Source: Hondaea fermentalgiana
Taxonomy: Eukaryota > Sar > Bigyra > Thraustochytrida > Thraustochytriidae
Length of the DNA stretch: 44,138 nucleotides
Assembly: GCA_014084085.1 (NCBI GenBank)
Contig: NPFB01000017.1
Span: 8,616 to 52,753, forward strand
Reading direction: 5' to 3'
In this document: positions 16,501 to 24,223 of the stretch, one piece after another
Numbering within the stretch: position 1 is the stretch's first letter
Layout: the number at the start of each line of letters is the position of its first letter
The notes under the pieces: generated by a model
Told to the model about the DNA's origin: nothing
The model's input: the letters and a program-made list of their open reading frames with translations, nothing else
Databases searched by the model: none
Made by a program: the position numbers and the translations under genes

Positions 16501-19207
16501 CTAAGAGACGGCGAAGATTGGCAAAGTCCAGACGCTTTGCTTTAAGACGTCGCTGATCACCACTAACGTCTTCCCCCGTGCAAGGAATCGTTAGATACCA
16601 CGGACCGAACGTAGCTCGATGGGGATGCATGAGTTCCAGACGTACAGGCAAACGGAAGAGTCCTGGTTTTGTCGATGAGAAGCGCAGCTCAAGCGAGACA
16701 TCTTCGAATGGATGCATCACTACTGTAACTCCCTCACGAAGCTCGAGGGTTTCCTGCGTTGGTGACTGGAATAAGGCAGTACATGGCGAGTCCTCGAATC
16801 CGGTCAGATACAACTCAACGGGGCTCGAGTAATAATTTTTGAGAGGGAGCTCAAAAGTGGCAGTTGCACCAGTCGGCTGGACGGGCAATCCGATATTCGG
16901 CGAAAGTGGAATCGTTACGAGGTTCCCCACAAAGGCCTGCAACGTCACAGACACTGATTCGCATGTTGGCGACGCAATGACCAGCAGAGCCTGAAATACA
17001 CCCGTGCATGATGTGCGAAGACGAACCGTGATCTCGCGTACTTCACGGGGTTTCAACGTTGTTTGCTCTGCAAACACCTCGGTCGGACGATCTGAGGAAA
17101 ACGAGATTGGGATGGACTGAGATGGATCGAGGTTCTCGACACGAAATGTCTTGGTTGCAGATGCATATTTCGCGTGGTCGAGCTGTAGGATTCCAAATTC
17201 AAGCTCCTCCTCGTGCACGCGTAGGGGACTACTTCCGTGTCCAGAGACCTGTATCCGATGAACCTCTCCTCCCGGGGCACTTACCAGTATGGCGTCATTG
17301 TAGCCTTTGCGCTCGCGTGGGCGAAAGGTAACATCGACCCAGAGCTCCTCTCCGGGCATGATGAGAGCTTGCGACTGTTGTACGAGAAAGACTGCGTCAT
17401 GGTCCTCAACGGCTTCAAAGGAGGCATTGCAAGGTACCTTGGCACGATTTCTTACAATGAGAGGCAGCGTTCTTTCGCGATTCGAGCCTCGAGCGCACGA
17501 AAGATGGCCAAAGCTCAACTCGGTGTCGAGGACCTCAAGAAGCGGACCATGGTACGCAGAGAGGGCCACTCGTTCCCCCGCAACACCATGCCGCGATCTG
17601 ACACGAAGAAAGCCTCGCACGCAGGCTCCTGCAAGAGATGGGTCGCTCAGATCTTGTACAAAGCGCACGCAAATGGACATGGAAGATTTGGCAGCGACCA
17701 CACCAAACGCTGGAACTGCAGCAAAATTTGTGCTCGGAAAAGTTTGCAGCGCAAAAAGCTCAGCCTGATTCCCGGGATTTGTGAGGTGCAGAATGACCTC
17801 TCGCTTGGATCCGCTCAACTCGACCGATGGTACCGCCATTTGGAAGGTCAGGGTTGTGAGGAGTCCGGGCGGTAGCTCTGCCTCTTCATCGTCCGTCTCA
17901 TCGTCATCGCTGCTGTTCTCATCAGCGCCATGGTCATGATTTGCGAAGTTTACAACTCTGGAACTATCTGTTGCATTCGATTTGGTGCCATGCGTAGCGT
18001 CAGAAAGCGACATGGCGCTTCGTGCCTGCATCGACTTCGATTTGAAGCTCCCGCCTTTTGCTCGAGCTGTTGTTGGCTCGTTTACCAGAAGAGAGTATCG
18101 ACGTGGTATGTAGCCACCTTGAGCAGAAAACTGCAAATGATGAAACGAGTCATGGCGCTTCTTCTGCGGCTGGCTGTGACCTTTGGCTTGTCTGGCCTTT
18201 CGGCGCCGCTCAAGCTGCCGCACATCGGAAAGGTAGGCATCGTCGTATTTCGATGACGAACTCTTCATCCGAGCCTTCAAGTGGGCATGAAGGCCACCGC
18301 GTGCTGTACTTCGGACGTACGCTCTGATGACGGCTGGCCCAAGCATAACTATAAAATCATCGTCGGGGATCTGAAACCATTTGCAGAGGAACCAGCTTGC
18401 TTCGTTGCGCAGAAACTCGGGCGCTTCGCGGTTCACCCACTGCGCTGGTCCACGTTTTACGACAAAAATTTGATGTACGAATTCGCGAAAGGGCTCAACA
18501 AAGGTTCTTCGATTGAAATCTGTGTCACGAAGATGCTCGCGGAGAATGCGGAGCAGAGTCGCGAGGAGGAGGGGATGCTGTAGTTCCGAAGCACGCGAAG
18601 ATGCCAAGGAAATAGGGCCTGCGACGGAAACAGCGCTCGAGAGGACCTTGAGCGACTCCCTAACGAAGGTTTGCACCAAGGGGCTATTTGGACCTTGGTG
18701 CTGCACGGCTCGCTCAAGGTAAGGAGCGACGGCCGTAGCGGCCGCGAGCGCGTGGTGCAGGCTCTGGCGCTCAAATGCGTCGCGAAACAATTTAAATACT
18801 GCTGCAGTTGCATCTGCTTCGAGACGCTGACGCCGAGAATCGTACTCGAAGGCGGGCAAAAGGCGGCCCAGGACTGTCCCTGCGAGACATCGGTTTTCCA
18901 TGCGTTCATCATCGCTTGCAACACCTAGCAGGACATCTGCAGCCCCCGTGCGAGCTTCGCTTTCTCGAAAGAGCACGACGAGTTTGCGCGGCGCCAGCGC
19001 GAGCGCTCGCAGCGTGAGCTCTCTAAAAGTGGGCTCTGGATGTCTCAGCAGTGGGAGGACCTGGCGCAGGGTCTCGGCGTCGAGAGCCTCCTCGCACCGG
19101 TCGCCCAGTAGCAGCCGCAGGGCCTGCTCGGCGTCTGCGCCGGCGTCCTCGCCCGCCTCCGGCCCGCGGCTGCCGGCCCTCGCGGCGGGCCCGCCCCGAG
19201 CCAGCAT
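7568..19207 (-). CDS. Giant HYDIN-like ciliary protein with about twenty ASH repeats
   Basis: About 3,879 aa in one uninterrupted frame from the ATG at 19207. A longer frame upstream begins at a GTG and runs through low-complexity leader that overlaps the divergent gene. Residues 1-330 or so look like HEAT/ARM helices (LLRHPEPTFRELTLRALALA). A basic/Ser-rich and then acidic linker (DDDETDDEEAE, near 17,900) follows. From about residue 440 to the end run beta-rich ASH/MSP-type units, each opening with a strand such as VVDFGDLSVG, CVDFGIIPTG, VIDFGLCEAG, DLDFGQIACD, SFDFGRCMVG or KVDFGVCAPG; I count about twenty. A Gln/His/Lys-rich insert lies near 11,500 and a charged coiled segment near 10,500-10,750. 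HYDIN is the best-known large ASH protein, in the C2b projection of motile axonemes; CFAP47- or CFAP65-type relatives are possible. A flagellated stage is implied. Confidence 0.85.
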   Translation of the reverse strand: MLARGGPAARAGSRGPEAGEDAGADAEQALRLLLGDRCEEALDAETLRQVLPLLRHPEPTFRELTLRALALAPRKLVVLFRESEARTGAADVLLGVASDDERMENRCLAGTVLGRLLPAFEYDSRRQRLEADATAAVFKLFRDAFERQSLHHALAAATAVAPYLERAVQHQGPNSPLVQTFVRESLKVLSSAVSVAGPISLASSRASELQHPLLLATLLRILREHLRDTDFNRRTFVEPFREFVHQIFVVKRGPAQWVNREAPEFLRNEASWFLCKWFQIPDDDFIVMLGPAVIRAYVRSTARGGLHAHLKARMKSSSSKYDDAYLSDVRQLERRRKARQAKGHSQPQKKRHDSFHHLQFSAQGGYIPRRYSLLVNEPTTARAKGGSFKSKSMQARSAMSLSDATHGTKSNATDSSRVVNFANHDHGADENSSDDDETDDEEAELPPGLLTTLTFQMAVPSVELSGSKREVILHLTNPGNQAELFALQTFPSTNFAAVPAFGVVAAKSSMSICVRFVQDLSDPSLAGACVRGFLRVRSRHGVAGERVALSAYHGPLLEVLDTELSFGHLSCARGSNRERTLPLIVRNRAKVPCNASFEAVEDHDAVFLVQQSQALIMPGEELWVDVTFRPRERKGYNDAILVSAPGGEVHRIQVSGHGSSPLRVHEEELEFGILQLDHAKYASATKTFRVENLDPSQSIPISFSSDRPTEVFAEQTTLKPREVREITVRLRTSCTGVFQALLVIASPTCESVSVTLQAFVGNLVTIPLSPNIGLPVQPTGATATFELPLKNYYSSPVELYLTGFEDSPCTALFQSPTQETLELREGVTVVMHPFEDVSLELRFSSTKPGLFRLPVRLELMHPHRATFGPWYLTIPCTGEDVSGDQRRLKAKRLDFANLRRLLAVSISHEHPAQELAEHEEALNEEKDEEDDNCSPTGEISSSASPDGFVAHETNLLISQRVTPVFGNPCQNERPRATVEVRNISSVSQPFKALVSSPFVLRQPSLQEGFVDPHDILRLEVEIDASLENVTLGPTWGFLSILVEKGGHLRPLCSTLLQGAATAPIHLSCPHDGLIFRGVHRDESATRLLRASNHTPCLAQMTCTIVQDADASPFRIVVDQEGAALADRDYVMKADFHLKPWEHCNLTLRFKVDNGGVYAAPLLCVVHDPFALDADSEASKKQAIKVFSGMLDGGAHSNECVATSPTVVDFGDLSVGRSLRQSVLLTNFFRHDLAVALAVDDGPFSLADSQTCALMSLPSAGQDPARRVPLDVVARPGISRNYVRFCRIMSLSGPEEPKNLILRVRAGVCELTTNFGNPSRVWTFSAASSEPTLKSESTTCVDFGIIPTGRTVPARLDLILRNCGTRSVDVLRVHSKLPRLRWSIETLPGHTAEQLHAPGITPSQLQRMRRLAVLGALLTHDEATDARVNAIALEAPDVVTHSASLPYTVDWDEVDFYLGAVQDDVRRDLRAKALRQMDQDRAQVRSAANTLGKSVVEKSPSSPSRVNKESSRGGRDEETNHPGIEEDESENTLHWRANLPHEPLEEFNGALARYGVGLAKPIETPLRLDPGKHVRISLQMDFEQGDTGAIDGDLEVHTDEPGAAASSIHVFRVASKFQPELVFDSSEISFGVVAAGSLGTGFLTIRNPGVVSVHWKANLQRGHSVSLGKLNCNADAGEIRIKDETTGAKSQDTTALDNEMIQDIFAITPAACTLDAGRSQRVKVVFKPTKEFLQKEIHASLIFETSLPGSEKVPLGRSSVYDSLPFALHGATGAAAVEALCDEMTPASDNAAAPTAPHLSFGCIQVGMRKSREFRLYNSGNMAADFVVERDPDANNVDASRFGNLFSFVPAVGTIQSGETRCVTVRYLANDQGLHDVTLHVTWNTHSNVPESVPTDTASNLIRIHCSGSGGLPQLHVRQARIKYEQAIVGVANLAHLQVFNYGTAECFVAFKMPIKSLHVSHNAEGICVPPRDSIQIPVIFTPTTLERVETTLVVHMIQDASVFYEVDVSAFVGVPDLSITPERALHGLDFDVALVKQTHVRSFTVTNIGDVGLDFACAFLRPTRAAIERHMRRASAIANGQRRNSLAHGPKRQSLDKSCRESWLDTYSFPDDYEDFVPEYLTVEPMEGTFSTGMMIHFTVSFTPLEREKESHAIFAIQNRFDTIKAEIRGVGGDPLLELDTPLRVIDFGLCEAGQAYERTIHVMNPGNVPYDFIVEPDPSDADLRATLLQFAHVAGEDSAHAERSGGAAGASQKPRKSLVHGANELTEHLPRALAKFGFALETSGTCNAYGRSPVRFTFKVPETVNFSHSTRSSIFSVKIQLRHATGYEQLTLRAKEAFASLELHDTDQMPLQDTVVDFGISAVRQTHLRTVLLHNSGKLPAVFSLQSNASSEYAIFPRDGTVGPGESLPLQVSFAPTLSDRVEGNFVAIYNSASRLSIPVAGTGGKGVVDVEFVSERDKSMHGLDFQLVSTHVLMEKKVLLHNIGQVPLRLVCESTSPSYTIGSIRMTDVQAATPGYGSKFKCSNGEAERLGPQSSHGAPQYASPMMIVPRKGRRGKSQQSQHLQKSHQQHHSAPQRDPGGSEVTSGRTGPSRGSIFLPSGDDGLLRAQSKLALDHYGKSGDDTEGHVVVECTLPPGFFAILRVRLFAEREITYAGMLKVRSEFDAKSIPLRARGGGVKLRHTGDLDFGQIACDHTYTRTITLSNSGSIPSSVEIYWKMKPSSREAFALSKAGVRSGTVLLKGSTTRLGLRRFWHWALENVLALVREARALTGNQELTADQREALLDPDADLEACLGLRDTTKRNRVAKISAGSFAHRKSQSAAAGTLSGLNEAFRGLQAAGETAGARVAQILERFHKYQEIQLARQEDEARDLSEVVRTKDDIARDSRALREFLHASASRREHAANNAADIDPQQQFEKELEDSRFSLPHVQVTPRQGTLSKRMSMDVTVTLNTSIEGSFEATLVVAPTLPGVGPYEIPVRAESQEVRIIVDDLGTINFGRQALGETKVIRRVFENQGSMAAEFRIRNTNADLVADPCDGVLEPGDVLAVDFVYSPSSEGICAHPVLFETNCTAPIVLDVYAGGGYPQLDLDHYESFDFGRCMVGKTIPKRLRIGNSGNAVLTITALNFQKHRRRTHAVFERGEGWPQELTSGQVLRIAPSESYYVPLVFHPNSESHFEEVFTIQTTVGSYSLHLFGSGREAVLSLSVHRIDFLDCIVGNAYQRSFEISNAGDLVYPLDISLLYTESNEPAPDKKKAAKWTPLDDLKAEPQHLSIAPFEKRVVTVTYLPSKAVEENLGNVRIALSSIYSNFDIPLRLHAGTADLVVNPPVFDFGHFQVSRPAPAMVTFSNAGTMGFGFRLKRVVDDLDMNEEGQNESSDVAFPFRLSRWEGYLPPGESVEIVATFVVGAKSGGDLERFLGSFHKEIHAETDLVGSSLVLVLRGKCDSSTLRSEEFDRVQMGACAVGDLVNKTVTIRNYGGYPAEMSLQPSFPLKVAPKSFMVPGHGEASFVVSWKPLGGYELRGSIKAQSNVGLFDIQVNGVGVYPKFYIEGSKVDFGVCAPGVEYERSFVIRNTGKIKLEWSVPAVAPGYRVLPDTGVLDIRQSQAVVVFFKPVDLGRFPGDFIVESRGRYKIVSASGVGGVYNVQVVPETRCFDFGETPCGVFSWRTLTFTNRGTVPAELCLSVKKLCQTHARLLLANPSMETTAQRTEPEEMEASKDELAGSLKEGETPLQVKLLPGQFSSIQVGVDPGLDPVDFAFTVHVDSAEAAERIAVKGTGHVIRLSPEARATLLQEQLTSLDMVEPCENNSFGEGAQYSISMHDSSVRRVLAPVEVDDEASWRRLEACNLEPIDVARDLPRLDFILDAPKPFLQVRPK

Positions 19208-19550
19208 CCCTGCGACGGGGTCTGCCCTGGGACGTCTCCGGCTTGGGCTGCTTCCTGCAGAAGGAGGGAGGCCTTGCTCGCCCAGGCCGACATGAGCTCC
19301 GCGTCCTCGCCGATTCAACGGGTCTCTGCGCGTGGTGCGGGTGACAGACAGACAGACTGACACGAGAGGCCTTTCAGCCCGCCCTGGCAAGTCGAGTATA
19401 GGCCCAGGTCTACTTGTCGCCAGGCGCAGCCTGTGGCCTTTGCTGCAGTTGGCAGGGCACCGTGGGCAGCAGGCCCACTTCCACTGGGCTCGCGCGGCGC
19501 AGCAGCGAGCGACCAATCGCGGAAAGACTCGGGAGAGAGAGGTCGCGAGC
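19208..19550. promoter_or_regulatory. Divergent promoter interval between HYDIN-like and SAC3/THP3-like genes
   Basis: The two chosen ATGs are 343 bp apart and face away from each other, so both promoters are probably here. The stretch carries a gacagacagacagac repeat near 19343-19360 and GC-rich DNA. Reading frames extend through it on both strands but look like translated leader. At 19550-19552 the word gcatgc puts an ATG on both strands in overlapping positions. Confidence 0.45.
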
Positions 19551-20570
19551 ATGCGCGCGAGCGCACGAGAGCGCGCGGCGCGCGCAGCGCGCTTCGCGGC
19601 GCCGGCGCCGTGCGACGGAGGGCCCGCGGCCCTGAGCGCCTCGCCGAGCGCCGTCAAGGCAGCGAGGCGAGCCGCCTTGAAGCGCAAGCGTCGGGGTTCT
19701 TCGGATCTCGAGGACACCGCGACGCACTACGGTCACTGCGAGCACCTGGAGAAGACGTACCTGCGGCTGACAGGGGCGGTAGACTGGAGCAAGATCAGAC
19801 CGCCGCGTGTATTGAAGGAGTCCTTGGAAATGGTCAAGCAAAGGTGGAAAAAGGAGAAGGACTACAACTTTGCGAGCTCCCAGCTCAAGAGCATTCGTCA
19901 GGACCTCACTGTGCAACGCTGCGCGGAGAACGAGCGATGGCTTCTATTGTGCATTCAGGTCTACGAAACAAACGCTCGCATCTCTCTAGAGTCCGCAGAT
20001 CTCGAGGAGATGCACCAATGCCTCAGCGTTCTTGACGATTTGCATGCTCACGGAGAAAAATGTACGCGAGACCGGGAAGTCTGCATTCAATTCCGCGACG
20101 AGTTCGCCGCGTATCGGGTGCTTCATGCAATCCATGCAGAGAACACCTTCTTTCTCAATACAGCGCGCGACTTGGCGGCGCGCAGCAGACAGTCGATAGC
20201 GCTAGCTCACGCGTTTGCTGTCCTTGCGGCTGTCCGCCGCAACGCCTACGTTCGATTCTTTGAGCTGCATGAGAGCGCGCCAAATATGAGTGGCTTTCTG
20301 ATGGACCATATGCTACAGCGCGTGCGACGGAATGCTTTTCAGGCGCTACTAAAGTCGAGTTATCCGGAACTTGACTTGAAGATCGTGCAGGAGCAGCTTC
20401 GCTTTCATGACGGGCGCCAGCGTGCAGAAGGTGACATGAGGAAATTCCTTGACCGCTACGAGCTCGAGTACGTTTATATAAAGTCCCGCAAGGGAAAACG
20501 TTTTCCGCGCGCAATCAATGTACAAGCGCTTAAGAAGGGTAGCTCGTCTTCTTCCACCAAGACACGCTAG
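19551..20570 (+). CDS. SAC3/GANP family protein, THP3/LENG8 type
   Basis: 339 aa from the ATG at 19551. The SAC3/GANP-PCI family includes yeast Thp3 and human LENG8, nuclear proteins linked to mRNA export, splicing and transcription elongation through a Csn12-type partner. A basic N-terminus with a nuclear-signal-like RRAALKRKRRGS is followed by the hallmark block: CEHLEKTYLRLTGAVDWSKI, RPPRVLKESLEMVKQRWK, then DYNFASSQLKSIRQDLTVQ and VYETNARISLESADLEEMHQ (LENG8 has SIRQDLTVQ and VYETHARIALE nearly identical). The rest is helical, as in a PCI-like domain, and the end is Ser/Lys-rich. The protein is short for LENG8 (about 770 aa) and closer to the yeast core. It diverges from the HYDIN-like gene and converges on NAD+ synthetase. 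Confidence 0.87.
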   Translation: MRASARERAARAARFAAPAPCDGGPAALSASPSAVKAARRAALKRKRRGSSDLEDTATHYGHCEHLEKTYLRLTGAVDWSKIRPPRVLKESLEMVKQRWKKEKDYNFASSQLKSIRQDLTVQRCAENERWLLLCIQVYETNARISLESADLEEMHQCLSVLDDLHAHGEKCTRDREVCIQFRDEFAAYRVLHAIHAENTFFLNTARDLAARSRQSIALAHAFAVLAAVRRNAYVRFFELHESAPNMSGFLMDHMLQRVRRNAFQALLKSSYPELDLKIVQEQLRFHDGRQRAEGDMRKFLDRYELEYVYIKSRKGKRFPRAINVQALKKGSSSSSTKTR

Positions 20571-20842
20571 CACGATGATGGAACTCGAAGAAAAATTCTG
20601 TAAAATCAGCGAATAAAATCAGTTGGAGCCAGATAAGAGAAGGAGAAATTGACGACTATGTATGTGTGTCTTCTGTTTGAGTCTGCTTTCACGTTCGTGA
20701 CCATGGTGCAAGGGAGAAACAAGGTCCTACAAGCTTCTGGCAGTCTGTACCTTTTTCCTTACCTCGTCTTCATCTTCTCAAATTTTGTAAAATTTCTTGA
20801 CACTACTGTTAGAACCATGTTATCACGCGTAGTGCAGGCGCG
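20571..20842. other. Convergent intergenic gap with no recognised feature
   Basis: 272 bp between the stop codons of the SAC3-like gene and NAD+ synthetase. It is AT-richer than its neighbours and contains ctgtaaaatc and aataaa words about 30-45 bases after the SAC3-like stop that could act in 3' processing. Nothing else is seen. Confidence 0.4.
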
Positions 20843-22960
20843 TCAGAGCTTGGGCGAGGACTGAGCTGCGCAGATGCGGTCGATCATGCGGAACTGAAAG
20901 GGGAAACGCGCGTCGATGAAGATGGGGCGCAAGTCGAAACGATTGTCGTCGCAGCCATAGCTCTCGCAATGTACAGAAGGCGTGATGGTGCTCATTTTGT
21001 GGCGGTTCATGGCATAGGAACGGAAAAAGTGCTTCACCTTGGATGCGACCTCTGCGGGCTCGAGGTGGTCCCACTGCGTGAGGAGGCGCTTGAACATGGA
21101 GACGGGGCCGCAGCGAGAAATTTTGCGGAGACGGCCAAATGTGCTGAGCTCCTGATAGGTCATTCCCATGTCAGCCTCATCTGTCTGCGTGTAGGCGTCA
21201 GTGATAGGCTCAAGTTCGGCAGTGGGGGGCGCCTCGGAAATGGCCTGCAGAATGCCGAAGCCAAGGCCGCCCTCGGTCTCTGGCTTGGCTGCCCACCAAA
21301 GGAAACGCTTGAGGTCCACCTTGGAGATTCCTCCAATGGGATTCAGATCAGCCGAGGAGCAGTCGTACTTTGTGAGATAGCCTCGCAGACCCTCATCGAC
21401 ATTGCCGCTGCCAAGGACAAGCAAGAAGCCCGAGTTGCCGCGGACCCAAGGCAGGAGCTGACCAAAGAGATAGCTCAAGAGCATGCGGGAGCGTGCCTGG
21501 ATATTCTGCAAGGCCTGATTCTCAGAGAACGAGCCGCCGTGGACCTTGAACCGAGGCTCGCGGCCCCCGAAGACAGCTCGAAAGAGAGTGAGAATCGCAG
21601 ACACGACACCGTCAATCTTGACCGTGAGATGGTAGTTCCCGATGGCCTCCGCGAGGCCCTTGGCAAAGTTCTCCGTGCCCTGGGAACTGTTCTCTGTGCC
21701 GAGATAGGCCGTGTGCATGATGCAATTGGCAAACTCGCGCGGATCCGTCGGCAAATAGTCAGGACCCTGACCAGCCATGCGGCGGGCATCGGCGATGACT
21801 CGTTCATCGCCATTGAGGGCGGCTTTGGCAACCATTTGACACATGGCGCCCACGATGGCAGCAGTGGATGAAGAATCGGCGCCGCCACTCAGGGGCAGGA
21901 AAAAGCCGCTGGCGCCGGTGCGGCGCGCATAGTCCCAGAGCCAGACAGCAGGGCCATAGGCGATCTGCTCCTCTGGCAAATGGTAGCGGACGGAGAGCGG
22001 GGCCGAAACAGGGTCGCAGCTCTTGGCATCGACGAGGCGAAAGTTCGCATGAACTACAGGGATAGGGCGCGTCCTCGAGGCCTGGACGCCACGGCTTGCC
22101 TTTGCAATGCGGTAAGCGCGGATCTCCTCAAGGTCAATGACGGCCGTGATCACCTCGACATCAGCGAGACTGAACTGAGATCCCTGCGCCACAATGTTTC
22201 CATTGACTGCAATAAGAGCGCAGCCGTCGTAGAGCATGCGGCCACCGTCGCAGCCGAGCTGGTTGGCGTAGAGGTATACACCGCCGCTTTTCTCGGTGGC
22301 GCTGCGAATGAGATCAATGCGCTTGTCGAGTTTGCGGAGTTCAAAGTGGGATCCTGAGCCGTTTCCAAGGATTTCTACGCCCGATAGACCGAGGTGGATG
22401 TGCGGACTATTGGGTGTAAAGAGCTCTTCGCAGGTTTCCGAGGCCACACGGGTGTCCAGCGTTTGGATGCTGCAATCGCCAAAAAGACAGGATTGCTGGC
22501 CTGTGGCCGCCGCGAGAGCAGGGCTCAGGTAGTGGTCTTCAGCCTCTCCGAGACGTTCCCAGCGTGTGAACCAGCGAGGCTCGCGGTAGTTGCCATCGTC
22601 GGCAAGAAATAGCTTGGGGCGGATGCAAACGACCTTGCCATTCAGACACATGGCTCGACAATTGTAGGGCACAGAGTTGTGCAGCATGGGCAGACCGATG
22701 TCACAGAGAATGCCATCGGTGAGGCCGCTCTTGAGAATGTCCGCGAGCGCCTCGGCTGAGTGCTGAAAGGTATCAATCTCATGAAAGTGATCTTCGCAGC
22801 CGTATCCGGAGAGCTCTAGCTCGGGGCCGACTCTGTATGTAGCACCTTTTTGCTTCGCCAATTCGATCGATCTCTTGGTCCTCTCGAGGTTTCCGTCAAA
22901 GTCAAGAGCCCATTGGTCCAGCGAGCACGTCGCCACGGTCACGTTTTGCATCTTTGCCAC
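20843..22960 (-). CDS. NADSYN1: Glutamine-dependent NAD+ synthetase
   Basis: Last step of NAD+ synthesis: deamido-NAD is amidated using ammonia from glutamine. At 705 aa it matches eukaryotic NADSYN1/QNS1. The N-terminal nitrilase-fold glutaminase shows the catalytic triad Glu47 (GPELELSGYG), Lys116 (RPKLFLADDGNYRE) and Cys177 (ETCEELFTP), then GGVYLYANQLGCDGGRMLYD and DGCALIAVNG. The C-terminal synthetase domain has the PP-loop FFLPLSGGADSSSTAAIVGA at about residue 350-370, LGTENSS and VLGSGNVDE. The ATG at 22960 gives an N-terminus aligned with the family. Intact; cytosolic role expected. The C-terminal PKL is a poor peroxisomal signal and is not treated as one. Confidence 0.96.
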   Translation of the reverse strand: MAKMQNVTVATCSLDQWALDFDGNLERTKRSIELAKQKGATYRVGPELELSGYGCEDHFHEIDTFQHSAEALADILKSGLTDGILCDIGLPMLHNSVPYNCRAMCLNGKVVCIRPKLFLADDGNYREPRWFTRWERLGEAEDHYLSPALAAATGQQSCLFGDCSIQTLDTRVASETCEELFTPNSPHIHLGLSGVEILGNGSGSHFELRKLDKRIDLIRSATEKSGGVYLYANQLGCDGGRMLYDGCALIAVNGNIVAQGSQFSLADVEVITAVIDLEEIRAYRIAKASRGVQASRTRPIPVVHANFRLVDAKSCDPVSAPLSVRYHLPEEQIAYGPAVWLWDYARRTGASGFFLPLSGGADSSSTAAIVGAMCQMVAKAALNGDERVIADARRMAGQGPDYLPTDPREFANCIMHTAYLGTENSSQGTENFAKGLAEAIGNYHLTVKIDGVVSAILTLFRAVFGGREPRFKVHGGSFSENQALQNIQARSRMLLSYLFGQLLPWVRGNSGFLLVLGSGNVDEGLRGYLTKYDCSSADLNPIGGISKVDLKRFLWWAAKPETEGGLGFGILQAISEAPPTAELEPITDAYTQTDEADMGMTYQELSTFGRLRKISRCGPVSMFKRLLTQWDHLEPAEVASKVKHFFRSYAMNRHKMSTITPSVHCESYGCDDNRFDLRPIFIDARFPFQFRMIDRICAAQSSPKL

Positions 22961-24011
22961 GCGAGCGAACGAGCAGGCCCAACAAGACTATCTATTTTCC
23001 AGCCTTTCCTTCTCTCCCGTCCCCACCCCTTTTCTTTCCCCTCTTCGCTTCTCACCGCTCGCGTGCGTCTCTTCTCCGCCAAAGCCCTCGCGCTTGCTCA
23101 GCAGACGGGCAGGCAGGCAGGCAGGCACGGTGGCTTCGAGCGTGCGTCGTCTCCAGCTTGCTTTGTAGCTCTGGCGCCGAGCCTGCTTTCCTTCTTTGTG
23201 GCTTTTCTTCTTTGGCAGCCCCTCCATCATAAAAGGAAAAGACCAAGTTCTCCTGCCTCGATTGCCCGGCGGCAAATTGCGTTGCGCAGGCTGCCTTGGC
23301 TTCGGGAGAATCCGGAAAGCAAAGAGACGCCCGCCCCAAAGAAAGGGGGGAACCATGGTCAGCGAGAGCGCGACCGCAGTCGGCAAGCAATGGCAGCTGG
23401 CTGCTGGCCGGCAGCAGACGCCCTCAATTGGCCGCCGCTGAGCGCAGGCTAGCCATCACTGGTGACTGCATCGCCCACAAGTGGCGTCAGGGCTTTGAGT
23501 CGGCCGCTGGCAGCACGAGAGTTACCGATCCGTAACCTCCACGATTAATGATAATATGAGGAAACCGTGGGAAACGGCGCCAGGGACGCTTCTCTTTTCT
23601 TTCTTTATAGTTCTCAATGACCACTGGCACTTTACTTTGACAGTCAAAGCGAAAAGCAAAAGCGAAAGCGCAAGCTCCAGAAGACTCCGCGCGCGGCAGC
23701 TCCGACAGGCGCGGCAGCTCCGGCGCGCGCAGGCAGGCGCAGACGCAGGCGCAGACGCAGACCCAACCCCAGACGCAGACGCTCAGACCTCGCGCCGGCG
23801 CCTGTCTGTCTCGTGCGTGCCGCAAAGGCACACGCGCGACATTGGGCAACCGCGGACGCGAACCAGGGCAGGAAGGAGGCAAGTCGGTCTGCTCGTCGTC
23901 CCCGTCAGAGACGGCGCGAGAGAAGAAGGCGCAGCGCGGCGAGGCGACGCAGGCGAAGCGAACAAACGCAGAACAAGGCCGCCAAGGTTATCGCGGCAAA
24001 GCAACTTCGAA
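22961..24011. other. Intergenic region upstream of NAD+ synthetase and transposase-like gene
   Basis: About 1 kb between divergent ATGs. It contains a pyrimidine-rich stretch (22985-23060), a gcaggcaggcaggcag run (23108-23126), and an Arg/Ala-coding GC-rich region with gcgcaggcgcag repeats (23700-23790). The + frame is open from an ATG at 23556 into the transposase-like gene, but its first 152 codons look like translated leader. No terminal inverted repeat of a transposon was found by eye. Confidence 0.4.
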
Positions 24012-24171
24012 ATGCCGGCCATGGACGAGGAAAATGTCACCATGGTTGGAGGACCTCCTCCGCCGGTACCCTTGATGATGATGGGGGCCGGCGCGCAGAC
24101 CCAGTTCGCAGCTCACAGCGACGGTAACTCATCTAGAATGGGCAAGAGCAGCAATAGCAGCAACAGCAGCA

Positions 24172-24223
<52 letters not shown>

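Noticed and set aside
20843..20860. C-terminal PKL of NAD+ synthetase as a peroxisomal signal
   Set aside because: PKL is at best a weak variant of SKL, and the enzyme is cytosolic in known eukaryotes.
20969..21871. 300-codon + frame
   Set aside because: Antisense shadow of NAD+ synthetase, whose catalytic motifs are intact on the other strand.
23521..23536. gttac...gtaac as a transposon terminal repeat
   Set aside because: Only a 5-bp self-contained palindrome with no partner downstream of the transposase-like gene.
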